64,000 nucleotides of DNA, taken from Strongylocentrotus purpuratus. Lineage: Eukaryota > Echinodermata > Echinoidea > Camarodonta > Strongylocentrotidae. Under the pieces are notes generated by a model that did no database searches, was not told where the DNA came from, and saw only the letters and a list, made by a program, of their open reading frames with translations. Positions 1 to 12,894 of this stretch are shown here, piece after piece. The stretch lies in contig NW_022145544.1 of NCBI RefSeq assembly GCF_000002235.5, positions 226,501-290,500 on the forward strand. The letters run 5' to 3'. Position 1 is the first letter of the stretch. Each line of letters opens with the position of its first letter. Both the position numbers and the translations under genes were made by a program.

Positions 1-420
1 GACACTTTGTATTGTTCAACCATCAAATTTTCTACGCCTGCACATTCAATGCTGTTAGAAATTAGGAATTTTGGCAAGGTTTTGACGGAATAATTTCAGG
101 AAATTAAGCAGACGCCGACCCATATCGATGTTTGAAATCTGAGACTTTGGTCGGCGGGAAAAAGAAGCCAACGTCATACATATTTATAAGTCTGTGAATC
201 CTCTAAAATACACTAGCTTATGGTTAAAAAAAGAAAAACATTTTAGACTCAGACATGTACAATGAAGACGTCTCAATGCAGAAAGTGAAAGAAAGATAGA
301 CATAGTAGACCAGTAGCAGAGATAATACATGGACATGAAGTCTTAGAAATTAGAACCACTCACATATCTAGCTGTGGATGTAACTTCCATGAAAGCATTC
401 AAATGAAACCCACAAAAAAA
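1..420. other. Unassigned AT-rich DNA
   Basis: No open frame, RNA gene or repeat is recognised here. The sequence is AT-rich with no obvious inverted or tandem structure until the TTAACCCC motifs begin. Confidence 0.6.
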
Positions 421-873
421 ACCTTAACCCCGGACTAACTTTTTTTGGCTTTTCTCACTGCAATTCCTTAGCCCCGTACTAGCCATGGCCATGGAATTCG
501 TTAATTCGCTTCACTGCGTAGTCCCGGACTATTTTTCGTTTCTGTTCTCATTCATTTGCTTGGCACCGCAATTACGGAGTTAGCAGGAGTTAGCACCACA
601 ATTGCGAGGTTAGCCCTGCTATTTTGCAGGGTTGGTTAACCCCGTAGTAGGTGGGGTTAGCCCACTGAACAGAAAAGTGGAATAGGCTTAACCCCAGACT
701 ATAGGTAGGGCTAAGACCCCCCTTTAACCCCACCTATAGTACGGGGTTAAGCAACATTTTGCCAGTGTGAAAAGAAAGTGGAATAAGCTTAACCCCGGAA
801 TATAGGTGGGGTTAAGATACCCTTTAACCCCACCTATAGTACGGGGTTAAGTAAAATATTGCCAGTGTGAAAA
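421..873. mobile_element. Inverted-repeat MITE with TTAACCCC motifs and a 100-bp internal tandem duplication
   Basis: The left end (TTTTCTCACTGCAATT, from about 450, followed by TTAGCCCCGTACTA) matches the reverse complement of the right end (TTTTCACACTGGCAAT, ending about 873, with TTAACCCCGTACTA). Inside, CCTTTAACCCCACCTATAGT occurs at 721 and again at 821, so a 100-bp unit is duplicated in tandem. Each unit can fold on itself because it holds both TTAACCCC and GGGGTTAA arms. There is no coding capacity. I see no clear target duplication, so the outer borders and superfamily are uncertain. An extra TTAACCCCGGACTAA copy at 424 may lie inside or just outside the element. Confidence 0.6.
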
Positions 874-1700
874 TAGTAAGAAGATATAAACAATATGAAG
901 ACAAACATTTCTGAGATAGCCAAGGGGTTCCAGACAAATAATCAAATAAGATATACTTATCTGCCAACACGTTCAATCACATCCGGATTACCTTACCTTC
1001 GGGTGTCATGCTGCAATATTGCAATAATAGGACGGCATTAAAATGTCAGCAAACAATTACAACGCAATTATGACAACATTATTCGTTATCATCGTCACTG
1101 TTTATTTACATAACCTTCCATGTCAAATTGAGTTGTTGTACCTGGCCTGAACGCTATCAGTATAATAGGCGATGGTATCGAATGAGTTTCCATTTACATG
1201 AATCTATTTCATCATCCACATATTATTTATCATTTATTTATTTATACATATTTATACAGGTTCACAGGATCAGAAATAAATCTGTTTTGCATTTTAGACC
1301 TGGTATTAAAAGCATCGTATAAAAAGGGAGTAGTATATATCTTATCCTACATCTGAAATGATAGGTCCGCTTTTATGGTGGAACATGATCTACAAGCATG
1401 TTTTTTCTTTCGGGTATTTTAGTAGGCCTTCAGGATCCAATACTCATACTAGGGCATATCAGTGTTTGTGTCTGGTCTTTGAATTCCAACAAAACCACAT
1501 CCAATGAACTTGTCTCATGAAGACCAGCTAGATGTAGTGTTAAAAATAAGTTCAGATCTGATTCCCTGTATTCTTATTGGTCCATAGTCATTATATATCT
1601 TGGTAGTCTAGAGATCATAAGATTCGTAAAGACTTTATTTCTTTTGAGTAAGTCTTGTTATTAATCACTGGCTCTCTAATTAATTATTTGGCCTCTCAAC

Positions 1701-1720
1701 ATTGAGTTACGTAACTCAAT
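1701..1720. repeat. Perfect 20-bp palindrome containing TTACGTAA
   Basis: ATTGAGTTACGTAACTCAAT reads the same on both strands. The core TTACGTAA is the known consensus of PAR-bZIP/NFIL3-type factors. Function is not shown by sequence alone. Confidence 0.75.
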
Positions 1721-2195
1721 TGTGCGATTAAGAAGTCATAAAGTGGGTTGTGTTTGGGGTTATTAGTTTGTGTGGATGAAGAATTCGCTAATGGCAATAT
1801 GATAAATGTACAATCAGAATTTGTTTCTCATTCTATTTCAATGCAAAACTAAGTTAATAATTTAAGTTCGGTGTTTAATCTTATAACTTGAACGACATGG
1901 CTGACATAATAAAATAACAATCTTATGCATGGAATGTCAGTGTGACATATTAAGGTGTGACAATTTCAGAAGTGCATGCACTTTGAGATAAGGTTGATTT
2001 CTGGTAAAAGCTAAAGATACAATGTAAGGTTCATCGCTGTTTATATTCACTTGCAGAAGAATATCTTAGTATAAATTTCACATGAAAAGGATTGGTATTG
2101 AAATAATCATATTCCAAATGTACCTGAAATTTCCAGTTCATTGGAAGGGCCAGTTGCCCTGTAATAAACCCTTCCCAGTTTTTCAGTTTTTGTCA

Positions 2196-2222
2196 TAATG
2201 TAATTACATTACTACATGTAGT
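2196..2222. repeat. Two adjoining perfect palindromes
   Basis: TAATGTAATTACATTA (2196-2211) and ACTACATGTAGT (2211-2222) share one base. The first contains the homeodomain core TAATTA. This may be chance in AT-rich DNA. Confidence 0.6.
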
Positions 2223-5200
2223 ATTCAGCCAGTACCCAACTGTCCCTTTAAGTGCATACCGTTATTAGTGTAGAAAATTGATGCAGCGTATGTTCAAATG
2301 TAATTTATGATATGTACAATGTATCCCCTATGAATAGAAATATAATTTATTCATAGGAAGATTACTAAACATTCCGGGCAACATTTAATTTCAAATGATG
2401 TATCTGCGTGACGGTTTGATCAACAAGCGTTCTATTGTGTTTGAGGTTAGTGCGGGCAAATATTAATATTCATGAGCCAGTTCGTCTCTTCCAAGCTGAT
2501 TGGCTAGATTCCCCTTCTCACATGATCACCTCGCCAAACTCTTTCAGAGCACCGCACTCATACACACACAATACGTAGGGAGACCGCCGCGTAAAGCATA
2601 CAGGCTAATTCGTGTGTATCGCATCACTTTCGCTCATACCGCCTCTTCAATAACAGAGCCCATGTGTGATGCGTGTGTGCGTGGACTGGCATAGCGGACT
2701 CGTCGCTGTATCATGGCGCCTCGCCAGCTCATACCGCGTAGCCACTCTTGCTTCTGAAAAGGGTTTACTTTCTACCAAAGACAGTTTGCTTGCATTACGG
2801 GACGTACTTCTGGATCTAGAATCTCCTCAATATAAGACAATTATATTACCTATCTGTAACTCTTTGTATATCGAAGAGATTCTGCTTTGTGCAATTAAGC
2901 ACCTTGGATTTATTTATGGACCTAACCTGTGTGCAAACTAGTTTGAAAAGAGCTTTTCTTCAACATAATTGACTTCTGCATCAACGTTTGACCGCCGACA
3001 AATGGTTTTGCTGGGGTGCCCAATCATTCATAATCCAATCAGTTATTCTGCAGGTGCTTCAAACTATTTGAATTGACAATCTTTGGACGAGTATTACGTA
3101 ATTGGTTGCGGAACACTAATGAAGATACTATAAGTACCTTCATTAGCGTTGTTTTCAACGCCTTAATCATCTTTTATTCATTTGACATACAACTGGACAG
3201 GTTTCATCAACGTTCTTCTAGCTACATGAAAGATTGGGAGTCAACATCAACTTTGAAGGCTTTGAGAGTAAGTAGATTTTTGCCTTGTTTTCGCTTTTTC
3301 AAAAACTACAAATGTAACCACTCTTGACATCCATTTGATTTTTGTGTCATTTCTGGTCTCATAATCCATTGTTGCTTTGGACATGAAAGTAAACTGGGAT
3401 GGTAAAAAAAGAAACTACCACTCTTTTTTTGACCCAAAACAAACAAACAATAGACTAATACGGACGGTGTTTTTTCAACACTGTATTTACAGATCCAGAT
3501 ATAATTGAATTCGGTTGCGGCAGTGGACATATACGAAACTAAGGCTAGGAATAAAAAATGGTTCTTTTAAGCAATGTCAACAAGCACGTTGAAGTATCGT
3601 TTACGTTTATAATTGATTTACATGTATTTACATGGAAATACTTAAAAGTTAAAAATTCATATAATTTAATCTTATTTCTGGACAATAATCAGTGAAATAT
3701 ACAGCATTGCACTTACAAATTGCACTTATTATTATTAATTGGGTTGAAACATCACGTTTAGTTACTAATCTTGACGCATCGCACGAGTTCACTGGTAATC
3801 GCAGGATATTAGAGCTCAATTTTACGACAATATGACATTCAGTTGGGGTTCTAACATTAAACAAGTAATGAAGAACACTAACGAGTCTGAAAGCAACTCA
3901 GTGTAATCGTACTTGAAGATGCGTTCATCAGTAAAATCTTCATAACCATGCCTATTCATGATCATTGAAATTAATCAGACGATAAGCGTATGATTTTTTT
4001 TAATACGCAATGGTCGGGTGATTTCATCAATCATGAAATTAATTTCAACGTTTAGTGGAAAAGATAATGCTTGTATAATCCAAGGATGTATAGCCGACCT
4101 TCCCCTTGATTGTTTTGATAGTGATCGCGAGCTCAAATACAATATATTTATAAGTATCCAACAACAACATCAAAAGAAGAAGAAAAAATAAGAACAAAAC
4201 TCCTGTTTTCGTATGGTTCAAGCAAGTGAAATATATCATCACAGCGTACTTTTTTACCGTTATATTGATTGGACATTTATGCCCATATAAATATGTGGCA
4301 GATTGGATGGTCCCCAATTTATTATGTGTGGTATATATTTTATTTGATTTATGAATTATAATTTAATTCAATGCGACCATGATCTCTGTTTTCTCAAAAT
4401 TGTTTGTACGCGATATTGTCTGCTTATTACTTTTAAACTTTGCAACCATAATTTACAGATTGTTTTACTGTAATGAATGAGTCAAATATCGTTTCTGCTT
4501 ACAATTATTTCACGGTATTGTATTTTTTCTCGATACACTACTTCCACTGTCAGGCAATATTGCACTCCCAAATTAGACATAAATAAGCTTAACTTGGTAA
4601 ATGAGAATCCATATTCACTTTGATGTAAATGATACGACATAAATCGAAATATGTTTGCAGCTGAATGTTTTATTTAATAAAAAATGAGGAGATAGCTGCG
4701 TTTTTTTTTAGCGCATCTTCTGATCGTTATACAGGCATAGCATAGTGTCAACTACATTTTGTTGCTGAAAGGAAAGAAAATTAAATATTTACATCTGTCA
4801 ATTAGTAACACTTAATGCTGACGCTGTTGCTTCTAAAGAAATGTTCTATGAGGTAGGATATTGAAAGCAAACAGATACGTTCTCCTCAACAGAGATAATA
4901 TAACCTCCTTATTCCAAGCACCAGCCTAGACATTACCAGTGTATCGACATCAAGCATTGATTACTCTCTCCCTTACCGGCAGTTTGCATTACCCGATCAA
5001 AACAAAACAAAAGGAACATGCAAACAAACTCAACAACAGTAGCAGCCTTGAATATTCCAGCATCATCTTCGAAGTGAAGTTGTCTTCAGCGATCGTGACT
5101 ACAGCCCGGAAACGCAGCGGACATGAAGGGCACGAGGGAGTTTGGAAAAGCGGTGGGTGGGTGTCGTCTGGAAGAACTCATTCCTCCGATCAATCTGTTG

Positions 5201-6204
5201 ATCGTTGGTACAAGTCAAATGTGGTCCGCCGCCAATCGGACCAGTGTTGGTCAGCCATCTTCTTCCGACTGATTTGATCGTTCTCATAGCCGAAACCAAT
5301 TAGCTAAAAGCTAACCAAATTTCAGGCAATCCATTTGGGTGGGCGAAGGACACATGTACTGGGAAAGAGAAACAATCTGGTGGAGACGGTGGCGGTTTTG
5401 GCAAGGCGTTATTTTATTTCGTTGGCTGGTTTCATATAAAGCCATTACTCTGTCCTCGGTGTCCTGGTTAATCCCAAGGTCTGTGCGTTAAAGTCTTATG
5501 GATGGATGAATGAATCCCATGTTTGTCATTAGTACTCAGTGGTTAGCAATCTGATAAGTTCTTATAATCGTCAGCAGTGCGGGTCCTTTTCAGCATCTAG
5601 ACCCAGGCCTTCTTTTTTTTTTTTTAATTAAACAAATATTTATTATTAGTTTAGCCGTATTGAAATTTTCAGTGTTTATTGCACCAAAATAAATACATAT
5701 AAATTTACTTCCGGTGTGTAATTGAACCCAGGAATGTACTAATTTGTTCACATCAACAAGAAATTATGATATATAATCGGACCCTTGGACGTTATTGGAA
5801 CCTTGGACCCCAACCGTTGTCGGCTCGGTCGCTGCGCTCCCTCGCAGCACAGTCACCAAACATACATATTGGTGCTTTCAATTCAATACATTTTTACTTT
5901 GGGCACATCTCATAAACTAGTGGATTATTAACACATTAAAAAGTGTTATCCGTTGTTTGTTACATTTTAATGCTAAATTGTTTTTATCTTTCTTATTTAC
6001 GATTTTAAAAACCATAAACAAACACTTCTGTAATCATGACTAAACTATTTTTTCCTATAACTGATATCTTCTTCCGCCAGAAGGTTATAGATGGCTTATT
6101 TACAGTTTTACTTAGCCTTATTCTTTACTTAGTTTTTTGGACATTTCATACTATCGTTTAAATGATGCCTGGACGAGATGGCCATCAAGTAGCCTCTCAT
6201 CAAC

Positions 6205-6535
6205 TCATCTGTCCCGTAGTTTGGCTGACCGTTGGGGCACCACTGTAGATTTTACAACCAGCTTCCTCCATTCCTCGCGGTTCTCAGCTTTCCGCCGTAT
6301 GATGTTCCAATCAAGGCCAGTCCATTCTTAGATGTTGTCTTCCCATCGTTTCTTATGTATGCCTCTTCTTCTTCCTCCCTGTACTGTTCCCTGTAGGATA
6401 GTCTTGGCCAGTCCAGATGATCGTGTGGCGTGCCCGTACCACTTCAGTTTGCGTCTTTTTACTGAAATCAGGAGGCCTTTATACGGCCCGATGGCGTTTT
6501 CAATTCTGCTTTCAACCCAATTTGAAATTAAAGAT
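6205..6535 (-). pseudogene. LINE reverse-transcriptase C-terminal tail, decayed
   Basis: Reading the minus strand from about 6530 down to the stop at 6207-6205 gives peptide pieces such as WVESRIENAIGPYKGLL, RRKLKWYGHATRSSGLAKT, ILQGTVQGGRRRG, RWEDNI, EWTGLDWN and NREEWRKLVVKS. This order of motifs (KRRKLKWYGH, then GLAKTILQGTV.GGRRRGR, then RWEDNI.EW, then W.KL) is the conserved tail after the reverse-transcriptase domain in a widespread group of animal non-LTR retrotransposons. One in-frame TAA interrupts it after RWEDNI. Nothing of the RT catalytic core or endonuclease is visible upstream, so this is a short fragment. The LINE clade is not assigned. Confidence 0.75.
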
Positions 6536-6978
6536 AATGCTACTCATGGAGGACGTCTTTGTATGAACCAAAACTACTTGTAGCACGACTATGGTTTTAA
6601 TAACCATTTAAATACACACATGTAAAGAGTAGAACCACACAATTCTCGATGTTCGTATCCAAACGAAATATAACTATATACTGGATGATGATGATGATGA
6701 GGAGAAGGTGGAGGAGGACATGGGGATGTGATCGTCCGAATACACCTGTCAAACCACACGATTTGATTAAGGTCTGTATATCGCTTTGTGACATTTATAT
6801 CATCTATAGGTCAAGAAAGATTGATGTCACGGGATTTCCTTTTTGGGCGCCAACGACCTTTTATTCATGTATTCCTTCGTCAATGCCACGCTATGGATAT
6901 AACAGAAACCAAAGAGGGAACAAAATGACACACGGAAGAAATACGTACGGGGAAGGGGAAACGAGGAACAGAGATAAA

Positions 6979-6980
<2 letters not shown>

Positions 6981-7013
<33 letters not shown>
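6981..7013. repeat. (GA)n microsatellite
   Basis: An almost pure GA dinucleotide run about 33 bp long. Confidence 0.9.
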
Positions 7014-7018
<5 letters not shown>

Positions 7019-7234
7019 CAGTGCGAGAGGATATTTATCGGGTAAAACTCTTCCTAGGCAGCACCAACTCCACATCTACTGTAGACGAATATATTGTTTT
7101 TTTTCTTTCTTGACAATAGGTAATTGCTTTATTAAGGACAAACACGTCCAGAATCTTTTAAACCTAAAATGTTTTCTGTGTGGACGCATTTTGATTAAGT
7201 ACATTCTTCCTTCTCTATCCACCACCCCTCATCC

Positions 7235-7263
7235 CTCCCTCTCTCTCTCTCTCTCTCTCTGTC
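7235..7263. repeat. (CT)n microsatellite
   Basis: CT dinucleotide run with a single G interruption towards the end. Confidence 0.85.
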
Positions 7264-7904
7264 TCTTGCTGAGATTTCCTTTCGATGCTTGGTTGGACTA
7301 ATGTCTTTTTGAGTCTCTTTATTCAGCATTGGATGCAATCTAAAATGGCTAATATACGTATCACATTATTAACGAGTAGAGTGGACTAAACTAGAAGGGC
7401 GTAAGGGTACCTCATGATTTAAAAACCAAGGATATTATGAAAGGAACTTTGCTCCTTACTGTCCCGTTAGACCTTCGCTTTCGCCGACCGGGCAAACCTT
7501 GTTTTGGAGCGCTTGATTGAATCTTGGGGACATATTAAGGCAAAAATCTGCCGCACAGCAGTCTTAAATCCAATTACAAGCTTCACAATATTGACCTTTG
7601 TCTCGTTGCGCTGAAGGAAACATTCAGCCTTTACGTCATGGTGCAAGGGAAGCTAGAAATAGTGATAGATAGCAATATACATGTACAGAGAAAGAAAGAC
7701 AAATAGAAATAGGTATACAAAGCTGGCAAAGGCAGAGAGAGAAAGAGATAAAGAGGCACCCGAAATTATGCACCAGTAGGTTGAGCGAGAGAAACAGGCA
7801 GATGAAAAGACAACGACTAACGATAGATAGTTTTCGAGATAGGCAGACAATGAGAAAGAGTAAGACCCGAAAGTCTAAGAAGTAGTAGTGGTAGCATGCA
7901 ATTG

Positions 7905-8007
7905 TAAGGAAAGAGAAAGAGAGAGAGAGAGACAGAGAGAGACAGAGAGAGACAGAGAGAGAGACAGAGTGAGAGAGAGAGACAGAGAGAGACAGAGAGA
8001 GAATGAG
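7905..8007. repeat. GA/GACA compound microsatellite
   Basis: Alternating GAGA blocks and regularly spaced GACA units over about 100 bp. The plus strand is entirely purine apart from the C of each GACA and one GTG interruption. Confidence 0.85.
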
Positions 8008-8790
8008 AGAGGGTAAGGGGAAAAGGAAAGGAAATTAAACGGAAAGGGGGGTTGATTGGTGGCTTTAACATACGAACTAAAAAGCATAGATTACTAAAAA
8101 AAAAAAGTAAAGCAGTGAGAGACCTGGGAAAGATTTTGACATTTTTGTCTTCATTATGCATTTTCCGCGCTTTTCCTTCCCGCGTCTGAGAGTACCATGT
8201 CCGGGCACTTCATTTGGCTCCTGACAGGCTAAACTAAATATAATTTATGGGAATTTCAAGGGTTTATGTTGGCTCATATTACAAGGCAAGGCCTTTTCGG
8301 AGAAAATCGAATGATCATGATATCGGGGAGCCAAAGTTTGCGTCAGAGATTACGTCACGTAGAATAGCAGTATATTAAATGATTTTAGGCTTTGAAAATA
8401 AGTGTGGAAGGTAACCTTCAAAAGCCAAAAGGCGATTGAAGCTTGTAACAGCCACTCCTATTTTATCAAGATCTTTGTCAAGGTTAACTCTGGGTAGCGA
8501 ACTCATAGATAAATCTGTCCCAGTACATTGTCAACCCAAGATAGATGCTGTACCGTAGAGATATATAAAGAAAAAACGTGGGGAATATAAAGATAAGAAG
8601 TGATTCCAATTCAGAATCGTTATAGAAATAACGCAATAAAAATGTATGTTTATTATCATTATTGTTATTTTATTTTCATATTATTGCTGTTTTTACTAAT
8701 ATCAGTATTATTATTGTAATTGTTATTATTATAAATATTAAATTTCCATTTTTGTGATTATTATTTTTAATATTATAATTATTATCATCA

Positions 8791-8792
8791 TT

Positions 8793-8836
<44 letters not shown>
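8791..8836. repeat. (ATC)n trinucleotide microsatellite
   Basis: About 15 consecutive ATC/TCA units. The minus-strand open frame across it is a poly-Asp artefact. Confidence 0.9.
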
Positions 8837-11394
8837 TGTAATTGTTCAGATTGACATCCATAACGAACCACGTATAAGTTTTAACAAAATGTTTTGATGA
8901 TACTTCCATCCAGAGGACTATGTTGAAAGAAGGTGTTTATTTTACTCCAGGTGTATTCGTATTACCTGAATTAAATGCCGTGTAACAAAGTAAGCTGCAT
9001 ACATTGTAAAGGTTAAAAGCCGGGTCGGACGAAAGAAGATAGATGAACAGACATAAAGAAAACGCAAGTTAACACTGATTAAACTATTTAATGCAATTTA
9101 CATTCAATAACCTTGTAACATAAATCTGTGTTTAAAAATAGCTTGTTTTTATTCTGTTGACACAGTTTCACTATGTTTCTCCCCATCAATCTTTGCTTGA
9201 CACAGAACGTATCCACTTTTTACTCGAATTTAAACCTTAAAATACCACTTTGTTTTATAAGGTTTTTTCCATTAAATAAATTCCACCCTAATGATACGTT
9301 TTATAGTCGTTTTGTCAATTCATTAGCGAGTTTGCACATGTATTGATGTTACTTAATAATCATCTCATAATAATGGGCTATTATGATCAAGAAATGATTC
9401 TTGTTTTCAAGAGTTAAAAGAGCAGATTCAGAGGGCAAAAATAGCTCTTTGAAAGAAAAAATTATAAACATTCTGTAAAAACTCTGAAAATATCTCGCTA
9501 CCTCTTGTGAAATTGCGAGGGATGGCGAGATTGGTACGTCATGTTTGTTTTTACTAAAAAATTATCCAGTGATATTTCTCAAGCAATCTAAGACCATTTA
9601 ATAAACTTCGCGGTATTTTAAACAGCCATGAGGCACAAAAGTGACCAAAATAAATGGTACCTTTAATAAAGCACAATATTGAGGCATTCTGTATCACAGT
9701 ATCTCAATTAACCTCGTTGCCATAACTACCATGTCTTAATAATTAGATATCCCGATCCAAAAGACATGAAATAAATCAATCTATTTTTAAAGTGTGGTGA
9801 AGTTCATTGTCTGCTCCAATTTTGCACTGAAATTATGTTAATTGCTTTTCCTCGTGTAGTAGCTGTTGATTAATAAAAATGTCGTTTTTGGAATGGTGCG
9901 CATCTCTAAAACTGGTCGGTTAACTATGGATGGCCATTAATTAGAAAACCAATTTGGAAATACCATGCTTCAAGCTAATCTTTAACTCTGGTATGGGCAT
10001 CGTATTTCGAGAGAAAATGGCTATAATTCTTTCTGGATTGTTTATCCTGCAGTATATTGCTTGTTTAAACCAGTACAATTAAAAAAAAAACACAAAATCT
10101 TGCTGGAAATCAATTTCAATAAAACCACAACTCTCATTTGCACATAGGGACCTGTTTTAAGCACAATTGGTTACCTTGATTTACTTGTATTTCTATGCTC
10201 ATAATACTCGGCCCTATACATTTTCTACCAAAATCTTTTACGAAAAGTCATTTTTTGTATTTGATCTTGAACGTTAGGTGTAAATTTTGTTATAGATTCT
10301 GTGGGAAATTATTTTCTATCAATACCGGAACTCAGGCAACATCCAATTTAGCAAAGACCGAAGCATTGTAATCGCGCGTTTACTAATTACATATGAAAGT
10401 AATGTAAAGTGTTCATTCTAATTATTCTAGTTAAGTACATTTCTGTTACATTCTTAATGTTGCAGTAGATCTTTCGTCTTCTTGGTGTTCTCATTCTGTC
10501 AAATCTTTAGCCTTTTAAGCCATTTATTCTTCAGACACTCCTAAATCCTCCAAGCGATTCATGCTGTAATTTTTTATATTATGTAAATAATCAAAAGAAA
10601 AACAACACAATGACCACGTGTGTTTAGCATTTATATATTTCTATGAGTAGTATTTTGGAATGTCGTAAGAATCAACCAAATAGTATCATTGTTTGTAGTA
10701 TAATTAGCACTACAGTATATTGTAGCATCGCATCTATTTTATGGCATAACGACTGTCATTGAGAAATAGCAATTACGATGGAGAGGAAATACGGATGAGA
10801 GGAGGGAAAGAAAACCTTGCTATGTTTTATCACGCCAGATTAATTCCGTGGATGGTGAACACGTGAAGTGTAAATATTGTCTTATTAAACGACCCACACA
10901 CAAGGTACCGCCAACTCAGCTGGCTGGAGATGCACTCTTGAATGCATTTACATGCTCTAGAATTGGGTTGCTAGATATCTATGTTGACGAAATATCTGAA
11001 TCAGTATTGACATGAAGAGGCGTCGCGAGGGGGGGGGGGTATCACCCTCAGCCTCCTTTTTCTATTTTCTGTCAGTAAACTGTGAATACAAATATGTGAT
11101 AAAAACTGCAATACAAATAAATACACCTCTTTTTTCAAGGAGGGGGGGGGGGTTGTTTTATAATTTGTTTGCATGTTGATTATTCTTTAAATTTTGCTCT
11201 CTTCAGGTTGTTAAATTTGGCACCTCAACCGCAATCCCTCCCCCCTCCCGTCTGAAGGGTTATCCGTTACACCTGATGATACCTTGTTTTTCTCGTAGTT
11301 ATCTATATCCACCTATCTATTTATATAACGTTCGTGTCTCTTATTATAACTTTGGTAAGCTAATATTGCTGGGTCAAGTGTAAGCCTGTTCAGA

Positions 11395-11560
11395 AAAAAG
11401 GTGATGATAAAAAAGAGAGAGAGAGAGAGGGAGAGAGAGAGAGAGAGAGAGGGGGGGGGAGAGAGAGAGAACGAGAGAAAGAGAGAAAGAGAGAACGAGA
11501 GAAAGGAAAAAGATAGAAAGAGAGAGAAAGCAAAATAGAGAAAGAGAAAGCGAGAGAAAG
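11395..11560. repeat. Long purine tract with (GA)n and a G-run
   Basis: The plus strand is almost wholly A/G for about 160 bp, including pure GA stretches and a run of nine or more G at about 11450-11459. Such tracts can form triplex structures; no gene is present. Confidence 0.8.
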
Positions 11561-12894
11561 ATGACTTAAATTACAGAATGACATGATGACATCTCCTTCA
11601 AGAGTAGCTTTTGTTACCTACCCACTTGATAGTTAAAGATTGCGTCACAAGAACATGCATGATACAAACAGAGCTTTAGAAAACATTCACTTCCATTTCT
11701 TCCAACTCCATCAAAGTAACATTTTCTCTCTCTTTTTCACTACCCTAGCAGAAATAGCACCGCGCTTTTTCTATAATAAAATGCAATCTTTCTAAGAGCG
11801 CGAATATCAAATTGCCCAACGAGTATCGCGCCCAGTATTGGGTTTTCATCTCGGTCTTTTGTTTGTCACTTGGAAGATGAAGGTCACGCTTTATTCCAAA
11901 TGTCAATAATCGTGTCAATTTCCAGTGCAACCTCCTAGCGTAATATTCGTCACTGCACGATGCTGAGCTTTCTCAGCTTATAATACCATCAGAGCAATTT
12001 AATTCACCTACAAAATATACAACAATCGTGAAAGTGCACACTCCATGAAATTAAATTTCATTCAAAGTAGTCAGGAATGTCTTTTTTTATCTTTAAAAAA
12101 GGCAGGCAGGTGATGTCATACGAATATAGAAAAATGCGTCAAATCACTTTCGGATTCCGATAAACTTTAAACCGTTGCCAATTACTATCTTTGCATGGAC
12201 ATAGGTAGAACCTATTGTAATAGATGATTTATCGTGTGCGTTATTTTTTCAAACTATAAATATAGCCCTGGTGTTTTTTTTTTATCTTTCAATAGCAATA
12301 CATGTACATGTTTAGCGAAATTGCATGGGGCGGATATTATCAGCACTCTTTTGTTTGTTTCTTTAAAAAACTTTGACTAAATGTGCATTTGTAAGGATAA
12401 GGTTCATTTTTGTGTGTCTGAACAGAGAAATGGAGATTCCTGATTTATAGTTAAACTCATGAACAAATACACATTCAACGATAGAAACAAATTCAAATAT
12501 CATCTTCGGCAGAAAAAAAACATTAGCAATCTTGTATAGCTCTTGACGCATGCAATGTACAAGATAACCAACAAGATGGATTAAAAGTATGCATCACATT
12601 CCCCTTCAAATCTGGCTTGTCGAGAACATTAACTTAATTAGCGGAGCGCTGCTTGTCGTTACGAATACATTTCAAAGATGATTTCACTAACGCGACGGAA
12701 GTAGGAAAAGTTATTACGAATTATAGAAATACAATTATGAAACGATTTCCATCTTCAACCTTCTACTCTCTCGGTCTCAGCCCTCGATCTCCCTGTTTAC
12801 TCGATACCTTTCTCTTCTTGGTCTCGTTATCTTTATTATTTTTATAAATCTACTCCTCTGCTTGGCATATGGTGTACTTTCATTTACTACTTCT

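Larger units (their letters stand above)
874..6204. other. Gene-free stretch; perfect palindromes but no recognised gene
   Basis: Open frames here are under about 115 codons and resemble nothing I know. Visible points are a perfect 20-bp palindrome at 1701-1720, two adjoining palindromes at 2196-2222, a somewhat GC-richer block at 2440-2760 with an inverted CCAAT box, and a poly-T run near 5615-5626. I cannot support an exon in this stretch. Confidence 0.5.
6536..12894. other. Gene-free stretch rich in microsatellites
   Basis: Contains (GA)n at 6981-7013, (CT)n at 7235-7263, GA/GACA repeats at 7905-8007, (ATC)n at 8791-8836, G-runs near 11030 and 11143, and a long purine tract at about 11395-11560. 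Open frames in these tracts encode only Ser/Leu or Asp runs. I recognise no gene. Confidence 0.6.

Noticed and set aside
421-873. Telomere-like TTAACCCC repeats
   Set aside because: The motifs are few, irregularly spaced and present in both orientations, so they belong to an inverted-repeat element.
3073-3327. Possible exon ending at AGA-GTAAGTAG near 3269
   Set aside because: There is no acceptor with a pyrimidine tract in a compatible position and no familiar motif.
4939-5277. 112-codon plus-strand frame
   Set aside because: It has no domain, unremarkable composition and no splice or promoter support.
5810-5865. GC-rich patch GGCTCGGTCGCTGCGCTCCC
   Set aside because: It looks like a fragment of an interspersed repeat, but I could not define ends or a family.
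8676-8909. Minus-strand frame with a poly-Asp run
   Set aside because: It is the (ATC)n microsatellite read in one frame.
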